Shown here in pieces: positions 58,710 through 64,000 of a DNA stretch of 64,000 nt. Under the pieces are notes generated by a model that saw only the letters and a list, made by a program, of their open reading frames with translations, searched no databases and had not been told where the DNA came from. A program made the position numbers and the translations under genes. The DNA comes from Sesamum alatum (taxonomy: Eukaryota > Streptophyta > Magnoliopsida > Lamiales > Pedaliaceae). The stretch covers positions 20,511,264-20,575,263 of the forward strand of contig JACGWO010000005.1 in assembly GCA_034509735.1 (NCBI GenBank), read 5' to 3'. The first letter of the stretch is position 1, and each line of letters starts with the position of its first letter.

Positions 58710-59330
58710 AACGCCACAGCCGGCCAGCCGGGAAGGCTGGCCGCGCGCAGCCGAGCGCTGCCGGCAGGGCAGACGCGCGCAGGCAAGGGTAGCCTGCGCG
58801 CGCCCGCCCAGCCGGTCGCGCAGGGGCAGCGCGCAGCCAGGATGGCTGCGCGCGGGCGCGCGCGCGGGCAGACGAGGGTGTCTGCGCGCGTGCGGCAGGT
58901 AGGCGCGCTCATGCGCGCGCGCGCGGGCAAGGCTGTCGGGCGGAAAGCCCGCGTGCGGACGGGCACCAGGCGCGCTGCCAGGCGCGCGCGCACGCAGACG
59001 GAGGCGTCTGCGCGCGCGCGCCCGGCGGGCGTGCCCAGTGCGCGTCTGCGCGCGCGCACTGCGCACAGCGCAGGCACGCGGCTGGCGACCAGCAGGCCGG
59101 CGCGCGCGAGGCAGAGGAGCCTGCGCGCGCGACGGCCTGCCGGAACACCAGGCCGCGCAGCGCGCTGCCGGCCAGGCGCGCGCGCACGCAGGCAAGGGGC
59201 CTGCGCGCGCGCGCCCGGCCAGGCAGTGCCTGCGCGCGCGCAGGGGCGGCAGGCTGGGCCTGCTGCCCTGCGCGCACTGCCGGCCGGCTGCTGCCGGTGG
59301 CGGCGGACGGCGGCTGCTGCAGCTAGGGTT
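58710..59330. repeat. GC-rich stem-loop array in the copia 2 leader
   Basis: About 600 bp, almost entirely G and C, in an AT-rich setting. At least seven stem-loops recur: 58,722-58,742; 58,775-58,801; 58,829-58,853; 58,861-58,890; about 58,986-59,019; about 59,101-59,129; about 59,181-59,211. Stems are built on GCGCGC plus AGGC/GCCT, AGAC/GTCT or AGCC/GGCT. Loops are short and purine-rich (GGGAA, AAGGGTA, GGA, GAGGGT, GAGG, AGAGGA, AAGGG). A 16-bp palindrome lies at 59,229-59,244. A hairpin CTAGGGTTT/AAACCCTAG (59,323-59,345) closes the block. Open frames on both strands here are a by-product of base composition. Confidence 0.88.
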
Positions 59331-59345
59331 TTTTTGAAACCCTAG

Positions 59346-60847
59346 TATTATTTTATTTTTTATTTACTTTTCAGTTTTAATTTTGAATTAATTCTGAAAA
59401 TTCGTTTTTTGGGTTCAATTTTGCCTAAATTCCTAAAGACATTATTTTAGGAGTAAAATAAATTGGATTTGGAATCCCGGGTTTATTTTACTTAAAATAA
59501 TGAGGAAAGATTTTCCTAAAACGAGAAAAATATTATTACCAATATTTGTGTTTTATTTTTCACACGTTGCGCACATGATCATTTATTTCTGTTTTGGATT
59601 ATTATGATTGGAAATCATGAATTAATGGTATTTTGTAATTATGTGATTGGATCATGTGATTATGTGTGTTGGATGGAAATGGATGATCACGAGCCCTAGA
59701 CCGGATGTATGGTTTAATTTTCTGTTGGGCCTGTGTGCCTCTTTAACTGCTTTCTCCTTCTCTCTTTCTAGTTGCCTTGGAATAATAAGGCATTCTACCT
59801 CCCTCCTTATGTACTCCCCCCGGGTTTTCGCTGGGGTTTCTATTTTTATAATGTAATGAGAGTAGACTAGGAGTGAGGTTTCCATTTTTGTAATTGGTGG
59901 AGTAGAAGGAAGGACCACATGGAGAGCCCAGACCGGAGGTCCCTTGGCATTTTCCATGAAGTGAAGAAAGAGGAAAAGAGACCAAGGCCCATCAGCGTGA
60001 TGATTGGGTTACTATTATTGTAATAGTGTAGGACCAACCCTAGATTGACCATAGATCCACTGCGGGCTCAGTGGGTCGCATAGGATTTGGGCTCGTGATC
60101 ATCCAACAGGGGTGTGCTAGGCTTTAATTTTGCATGTGGTTATTATGATGGATGAATGGCTTTTATTTATCATATAACTGCTATGGATGGATTTTATTTA
60201 TGCATTATGGATGAATGTATGCATATATATTATGAGATCTCGGTCATTCACTACTCTCACATTGGTTGGACCAATGTTGAAATATTAGACCCTAGATAAA
60301 GTGGACATGAACTCTAGGAGTTTGTCCATGCCTTCCAATCCATGGCACAGTGAGGAAGCTGTTTTAGGTCAATAGCGTGGTCTCACGAGTCGTGGCACGT
60401 TATTGTACTTAAAAGAAGCTGCACTATGTCATGAACGAAAAATGGGCTGCTGTTACCTGTCTCATGAGTCGTGGGGGTACCAGTGGGTTTGTAGCTCGGT
60501 CGATTGGGTCGGGTCTAACGCCCAATTAGCATGATTCGCTTGGAGTCCTCGGGATCATGCGAAAGGGTGAGGCAATAATCTTGGGAATCTCGTGGAACGA
60601 GAATGGTATGGAATACCTCCCACAGGATCTTTTCCAAGCGAATTGTAAAAGCGGGGTATGGGAAAAATCGCTGTGGATCCCAAGCCCACTAGGAAAGGAT
60701 TTCCCGAAAATCACGTTTGAGAGTACCGTGTTTTCGTATAAATAGTGGGAGGATTAAATGACTAAAGACCAAGCATTTAATTATTTCATCAAACCACCGT
60801 CTTTATTTTCTGCTGATCGCGCGTTGTTTTCTAAATGTAGATTTAAA
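59346..60847 (+). other. Remainder of the copia 2 leader
   Basis: Non-coding. A 16-bp exact inverted repeat (GGATGATCACGAGCCC at 59,681-59,696; complement at 60,089-60,104) encloses about 390 bp. ATGGATGAAT-type words repeat at 60,150-60,215. Confidence 0.6.
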
Positions 60848-63800
60848 ATGTCTAAGAACCCACTATCAACCATTCTTGAGACAAACAAATTCAATGGAAC
60901 AAATTACAACGACTGGTTGCGCGCAATCTCAGGATAGTCCTAGATTACGAGAACCAAGGCTACGTCATGGACGAGCCTCTCCCTAGGACCTTGCCGGAAG
61001 GATCCACGCCAGAAGAACGTGAGACGTTCGAGACTTGGCATAAGGATAACCGGAAGGTCCGTAGCGTCATACTTGCTTCGATGACCAATGAGATTCAGAA
61101 GCAATATGAAAGGCTAGACGATGTCCCTTCCATTATGGCTCGCCTTAAGGATTGCTATGCAGTCCCGGACCGGCATACTAGGTATGTCGCGACCAAGGCG
61201 TTCTTTGGAACTAAAATGACAGAAGGATCCTCTGTACAAGAGCATGGGGTTAAAATGCTTACCCTAGTGGAAAAGCTCGAGGACCTAAAGGCAGGTCTCG
61301 ATAACGAAACGTACATAGATGTGATCCTTCAGTCACTCCCACCCTCCTTCGACCAATTTATCGTCAACTATAACATGAATGCACTTGAGAAGGGCATTCA
61401 TGAGTTGATCAATATGTTGGTGCAATACGAGGCAACGACTAAGAAGTCCACGCCTTCGGTATTGTTTGGAGGTGCTTCAACTTCCAAGACGAAAGGCAAG
61501 GGTGCCGGACGTTGGAAAAGAAGAAGAAGGGGAAGGGAAAAGCCGTCATAGCAGCTACGAACACTCAGAGTGTTTCCCATTGCCAAAGAGGGGAAAGGCA
61601 AAGGAAAGGGAAAGGTTGTCTCCAAGCAACAGTCAAAGGCATATGACATATGTATCAACTGCCGTGAGAAAGGGCATTGGAAGAGAGAGTGCCCCAAACT
61701 CTTCTCAAACCAAGGTATATATGTGATTGAGGTTAATATGGTCACTAATTCTGCCTCTTGGGTATTAGATACCGGCTGTGGAGCTCACATTTGCAATGAT
61801 TTGCAGGTGCTGAAAGAAGCAGAAAACTAAGTAGCGGGGACATGATCCTGAAGCTTGGAAATGGCAAGGCCATCTCGGCAGAAGCAGTAGGATCCGCCAC
61901 TTTAGTGATTAGTGATACCATTAGCATAGAATTAGAGCAGGTTTATTTTGTACCTAGTATGATTAAGAACATCATTTCCATTCCATTGTTGGACAATAGT
62001 GGTTATGAGTTCAGAATCAATAAAAATTGCTTTTATTTGATGAGGTGTGGAATTGCTCATCTACTTGGTACATTGCACAACGGGCTCTATATCTTGCAAC
62101 AAACGAATTTCGTTCTTAACGCTCAACACAAACGGAAATTAGATAATAACGGGAACGCACGTCTGTGGCACGCTAGGCTAGGTCACATATCCCAAGATAG
62201 GATGAAAAGGTTGGTAGACTCAAAGAACCTAGAGGTTGGGGACTTGAGCGATCTACCAACTTGTGAATCTTGTCTAAAAGGAAAAATGACCAAGAAGCCC
62301 TTTGTAGGTCAAAGCAGGCTTGCCACGGGTCTGTTGGACTTGGTCCATACAGACGTATGTGGACCACTAAGGACGCAGGCTCGAGGTGGGTTCTCCTACT
62401 TCATAACCTTCACCGATGATCATTCACGGTATGGTTATGTTTACCTAATGAGGTACAAGTCTGAAGCTCTTGAGAGGTTTAAAGAATTCAGACTTGAAGT
62501 GGAGAACCAGACCAACTGCAAAATTAAAGTCCTACGGTCAGACCGAGGTGGTGAATACCTTAGTGCCGAATTCCTTGATTATCTAAAAGAACATGGTATA
62601 ATATCAGAATGGACACCTCCCGGAACACCACAGTTAAACGGCATCTCTGAAAGGAGGAACCGAACCCTGTTGGACATGGTTCGGTCCATGATGAGTTTTA
62701 CCAAATTGCCCTTATCGTTTTGGGGTTATGCATTAGAAACGGCAGCCAAGTTGTTGAATTTGGCGCCTACCAGTGCATTGACCCAAACGCCATATGAGAT
62801 ATGGCACGGCAAGCCTGCGTCCTACAACTACTTGAAAGTGTGGGGTAGCCCCGCATACGTCAAGAGGTTAGTGGGAGATAAGCTAGAATCCAGGTCTAGC
62901 CTATGCAGGTTCGTTGGATACCCTAGAGAAACTGCGGGTTATTACTTTTATGACCCTTTGGAACAAAAGGTATTTGTTTCAAGGAATGCAGTATTCTTGG
63001 AGCAAGGCTTCCCGGAGGATATCCAACCGGATGAGCTGATCCTTGAGGAATCAAGTGATGGAACTCAGCCATCAGAAATAGCCGCGGAAACCTCACCAAG
63101 AGGATTTAGGATTAACGCACGGAGGGCTGACCAACCTAGAGAAGTCCAACATGCTAGGCATGAAGGACAACCTCAAGAAAGGCCAGTCCTAGCCCCTGAA
63201 CCGCCGGCTCCGATACAGTCAGCGCCCACAGTCACCACTGACGTTCCCGTCCTCCGTAGGTCCACTAGAGAATCCAGACCTCCAGTGAGATATGGGTTTC
63301 TAGGTGCGACCGATCTTCTGGATAACGATCCTAAGACATACGGGGAAGCGATGTCTGACATCGACTCCGGGAAATGGCTTGAGGCCATGAAGACCGAAAT
63401 GGACTCCATGAGCGAGAACCAAGTTTGGAGACTTGTAGATCCACCGAAAGGTGTTAAGCCAGTGGGCTGTAAGTGGGTCTACAAGCGCAAACTCGGCGTT
63501 GATGGAGAAGTCACAACCTTTAAGGCTAGGCTTGTAGCTAAGGGATACACTCAACGACCCGGGGTCGATTTTGAGGATACCTACTCGCCAGTAGCCATGG
63601 CTAAGTCCATTCGGATCCTGCTTGCCATAGCAGCATGGTATGACTATGAAATATGGCAGATGGACATGAAAACGGCCTTCCTCAACGGTTTCGTTGAAGA
63701 AGAGATCTATATGGATCAGCCGGAGGGTTTCACGGTCACTGGAGAAGAACAGAAGGTCTGTCATCTCCAGAAGTCCATCTATGCCCTCAAACAAGCATCC

Positions 63801-64000
63801 CGAAATTGGAACATTCGATTTGATGAAGTAATACGGGGATATGACTTCATCAAAAACGAATCCGACCCTTGTGTATACAAGAAGGTCAGTGGGAGCTCTA
63901 TAGTGTTCCTAGTGCTTTACGTGGATGATATTCTGCTCATTGGTAATGACGTCAGAATGTTAGGAAACACAAAAGCATGGTTGTCAACCAAGTTTTCCAT
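60848..64000 (+). pseudogene. copia gag-pol of element 2, frameshifted, continues beyond window
   Basis: ATG at 60,848 (MSKNPLSTILETNKFNG). Gag changes frame near 60,930 and continues to 61,551 (ATRHTRYVATK-like block and VILQSLPPSFDQF); two more frame changes lie in the basic stretch 61,500-61,570. Zinc knuckle CINCREKGHWKREC at 61,651-61,692. Protease DTGCGAHICND at about 61,768. A frame change near 61,812 precedes a frame open to the edge: WHARLGH, integrase ([23 protein letters not shown]), then RT with YVDD at 63,918-63,929. The later part is well preserved, so decay is uneven. It differs clearly in gag and protease sequence from element 1, so it is another copia lineage. Confidence 0.9.

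Larger units (their letters stand above)
57378..64000 (+). mobile_element. Second Ty1/copia element, 5' part (3' end outside window)
   Basis: 5' LTR (57,378-58,499), tRNA-Met primer site, an exceptionally long leader of about 2.3 kb with a GC-rich stem-loop array, then gag-pol. The polyprotein order (protease, integrase, RT) is copia. The RT is still open at the right edge; the RNase H and 3' LTR lie beyond it. Frameshifts in gag and before integrase make it non-autonomous. Confidence 0.92.

Noticed and set aside
58506..59345. Long open frames on both strands, up to 229 codons, Ala/Arg-rich
   Set aside because: They arise because a G+C-only stretch has few stop codons. The frames overlap on opposite strands, have no domain and lie in a retrotransposon leader.
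1..64000. tRNA, rRNA or organellar insertions
   Set aside because: I saw no tRNA-like TPsiC/anticodon arrangement or rRNA-like stretch; a tRNA scan would be needed to exclude small ones.

Overview
This is nuclear DNA of a flowering plant, almost certainly a eudicot. The evidence is a spliced NAD(P)H:quinone oxidoreductase gene of the plant FQR1-like type, a single-exon CC-NBS-LRR resistance gene, long AT-rich spacers full of simple repeats, and many nested plant transposons (Ty1/copia, Mutator-like, PIF/Harbinger) plus an endogenous caulimovirus-like relic. Nothing in it is bacterial. I cannot name the species from the sequence.

Layout. 1-1.03 kb: possible 3' end of an unrecognised gene. 1.46-7.51 kb: a 6 kb imperfect inverted-repeat (foldback) structure; its loop holds an 880-bp solo LTR with perfect target duplications, and its right arm holds a 215-bp tandem array. 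7.78-13.73 kb: a complete, young copia element with one frameshift. 13.7-18.9 kb: AT-rich spacer. 18.95-25.3 kb: the FQR1-like gene (19,852-23,443) with a Mutator-type MITE at its presumed TATA box and two more just downstream. 25.3-29.5 kb: spacer with dispersed repeats, a TIR element and another Mutator-type MITE. 29.53-32.92 kb: an uninterrupted CNL gene of 1130 codons. 33-42.5 kb: dispersed repeats, a 1.4 kb Mutator-like element with perfect 9-bp duplications, a 250-bp tandem array, and a 3.9 kb Mutator-like element carrying a decayed transposase. 42.6-55.7 kb: a decayed PIF/Harbinger element whose two genes are separated by a degraded endogenous pararetrovirus (about 47.1-54.4 kb). 55.7-57.4 kb: a diverged 0.87 kb tandem duplication. 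57.4-64 kb: the 5' LTR, a very long leader and a frameshifted gag-pol of a second copia element that runs off the window.

Only two genes look like working host genes: the FQR1-like quinone reductase and the CNL immune receptor. The rest is mainly transposon nesting: LTR in foldback, Mutator element in an ACCGTTCC-rich repeat, pararetrovirus in PIF/Harbinger. The structures I find most worth following are an array of GC-rich stem-loops with purine-rich loops in the leader of the second copia element, a similar hairpin cluster inside a Mutator-like element, and six Mutator-type insertions within 24 kb around the two host genes.
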